A stretch of DNA of 64,000 nucleotides from Phoebastria nigripes (lineage: Eukaryota; Chordata; Aves; Procellariiformes; Diomedeidae). Location: contig JAYKAV010000678.1 in the NCBI GenBank assembly GCA_035582835.1, positions 1,519,754-1,583,753 of the forward strand, in the 5' to 3' direction. The notes under the pieces were generated by a model. It was not told where the DNA came from. It was given only the letters and a program-made list of their open reading frames with translations, and did not search any database. Shown one piece after another: positions 62,225 through 64,000 of the stretch (the first letter of the stretch is position 1; every line of letters starts with the position of its first letter). The translations under genes and the position numbers were made by a program.

Positions 62225-62320
62225 TGACTGTTCAAAAGAGCAGACTTTGGCCTGTNGAGAGCTGGCTGAAGTCAGTGGGAGTCTTTCCATGGGTGTCAGT
62301 GGATTTCTGATCAGGCTTTA
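62225..62320. repeat. Ancient repeat-like motif stretch
   Basis: The stretch ctggctgaagtcagtggga, gtctttccatgggtgtcagtgg, atttctgatcagg follows the block order of a common old sauropsid repeat (ctgaagtcaatgggag / cattgacttcaatggg / ggatcaggcc). I cannot name the family. A single N is at 62256. Confidence 0.45.
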
Positions 62321-64000
62321 TACATTCAGGGAATAAAGTTGAGTGTTTTACTCCTCGCCCTCTAGAACCAAAACTTCACCTGCGAGGACTGTATGCAAGA
62401 GACAAACCAATATGCAAACCGTGATTACATGTAATGAAGGAAACAAGTTCAAGTGGGATATCAAAGCGACGAAAATAAAGGAGAATTCTTGGAGGAATTG
62501 TCCATCTCCCTTCCTGTGTGCTGGCTTTTGTCTACCATGTTTACTTCCCCCATTTACAGGTTTCTGAGACTCACATTGCCCTGCCAAATCTACCCCAAGC
62601 AAAGCACTCAGAGAACAGTGGCACTCCCCTCGCTGAGGGGAGATTGGGACTATCTGTAGCTGGTGGGTCTCCTGAGCATGCAGAACTCTGTAGCATGATC
62701 CAGCCAGTGCTGGGAACATGAACTGAAAGATGTCAGGGTGTTCTGAGGTGATACCCATTGATCAGATACAAGAAAGGAAAGAAAACAAAGATCTGTAGAC
62801 ACTGGAAGTATTTTCTGGTGTAAACGAAGTAGATATTATTTCTAGGATCTTATCAAAAGAGCTAAAAATACCAGATTCTGAGCCACATTCTGATCTGATG
62901 CTTTGTAAGCCTTTTTTCATGTTAAGGGAGTCACTCCAAAGTTACNGTAGAGTAACTGGGTGGAAATTAGTCTATGGTTATTTATCAGTAATACCTTTTG
63001 TTGACTCTCCTTTTGAAATATTGTATTTATGGGTGTAGTCCAGCGTTTCAGTGTTATCTTAGCTGTTAAGCTGCAGTAAAGATTGAGGCAAGCCATTTTA
63101 ATGGTGGTAGAATCAGACTTTGCTTATATTTCTACCTCCTTGTGAACCTATGTTTTTCCATATGTTATAGAAGTCAGGCTTTCCTATAAGTTAGTTTATG
63201 ATTGTGTGTATATGTATATAAAAATATATTAAAAAAAATTCTTTTTTTTTTTTTCTTTTTTAAGAAGAGCGCAAGGGTGTTCCTCCTTCTGTGGACAGTA
63301 CTGCATCAGAAAATATCAACTGCAAAAAAGACAATAGAATTCAACTTCTCTGAAGTGCTCAGATGAAAAAGAATTTAGACTAAATAAGAGAGTCTTTTAA
63401 CTGCATGTAATAAACACAGAAATGACAACCCACTTGCAGAGAGAGAAAGAGATTTTGATTAAAGGAGCATTTGGTCAGTAAGCATTAGCTTGTTTTAGTT
63501 ACATGAAAAAATGATGGATTGTTTGTTTATAACTGAACTGAGCTGAACTTTCAACTGTGCTTGAAAGTTAGATTTAAAAGAAAAAGATGTGGAATGGTCC
63601 GTGCCTGACACAGAAATGCAACAATTCAGAAATCTGCATAAAGCATCTATTAAAAGAAGATTATCCTTGGACCCTAGTAAAAAAGGTGATGCATTTTTCT
63701 TTTAAAATACTGCATGAAAATGTATGATGTTAGCGTTTTGCAGTCTCTGTTACTTCCTGGAGGAGGAAAAAGCAAAGGGAATGCAAAATGCCTTGAGAGT
63801 CCAACCATATGCAAAGTGAGGTTTTAGAGAGGCCATAAGACACTACTATATGCTCTTTAGTCTGAAAGCTTTTAAAATGCCAGATACAGACTCCATTATT
63901 TTTTTTCAGGGTTGCAGTCATTGATCTGGAAAACTAATAACATCCAGCCTGAGCAGGTATGTGAGCAGGGGATCTAGGAAGGAGCTACTGAAAGCTGTTT
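62321..64000. other. Unique DNA to window end, no gene seen
   Basis: The longest frame (62348-62758, minus, 136 codons) has no recognised domain. 62885-62965 (attctgatctgatg ... gagtcactcc ... gtagagtaactggg, N at 62946) again hints at an old repeat. 63231-63261 holds an A8 run followed by a T-tract. Confidence 0.45.
63241..63261. repeat. T-tract next to an A-run
   Basis: A8 (63231-63238), then a T-rich run broken by one C. The two are complementary and could pair as a small hairpin. Confidence 0.8.

Noticed and set aside
62348..62758. 136-codon minus-strand open frame
   Set aside because: No recognisable domain or homologue, and competing frames of similar quality on the other strand. Probably chance.
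1..64000. CRISPR arrays, rRNA or tRNA genes, bacterial operons
   Set aside because: No regularly spaced repeats, no rRNA or complete tRNA sequence was seen, and no gene clusters. The repeat content is avian.

Overview
This window looks like nuclear DNA of a bird, probably a neoavian or other neognath rather than a chicken relative. The interspersed repeats give it away. There are several CR1 LINE copies ending in the avian-type ATTCTATGA-like 3' octamer tail, and two solo LTRs of an endogenous retrovirus family that I know from many bird genomes. Older layers of MIR/tRNA-type SINE debris and L3/CR1-like debris are also present. The DNA is AT-rich, poor in CpG, carries 17 isolated single Ns (all beyond position 26,000), and has no bacterial gene organisation. 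The long open frames are either transposon protein or chance.

I found no exon of a host gene that I can defend, and no rRNA, tRNA, CRISPR array or operon. The window therefore reads as intergenic or deep-intronic DNA.

Layout: 1-4929 is unique AT-rich DNA. 4934-5508 is a solo LTR flanked by a 4-bp GTAC duplication. 5513-8035 is unique. 8036-11440 is a long 5'-truncated CR1 on the minus strand, with ORF2 (endonuclease plus reverse transcriptase) broken by frameshifts and the end of ORF1. 12745-13340 is a MIR-like SINE next to a GC-rich CR1 piece. 13341-22604 is unique. 22605-23128 is an internal CR1 reverse-transcriptase fragment. 26400-27065 holds ancient repeat debris and 28545-28660 an old CR1 tail. 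31321-31393 is a GGT/AGT microsatellite and 31998-32544 a second solo LTR. 35418-35583 is a CR1 tail beside a CA microsatellite, and 36903-37422 is another CR1 3' part. From 38 kb to the end there are scattered MIR-like SINEs (39965, 46535, 54395, 57435), an L3/CR1-like tail at 56140, and a CpG-enriched block at 59625-60385.

The most interesting non-transposon signal is the block at 59625-60385. It has raised CpG density, two palindromic RFX X-box-like sites 141 bp apart and a forkhead-like site, so it is a candidate promoter or enhancer. The second point of interest is the pair of solo LTRs, which both keep a perfect CRE palindrome just upstream of a TATA box and a downstream ATTAAA signal. 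I saw no convincing new multi-gene system. All family assignments come from reading the sequence by eye, without database searches.
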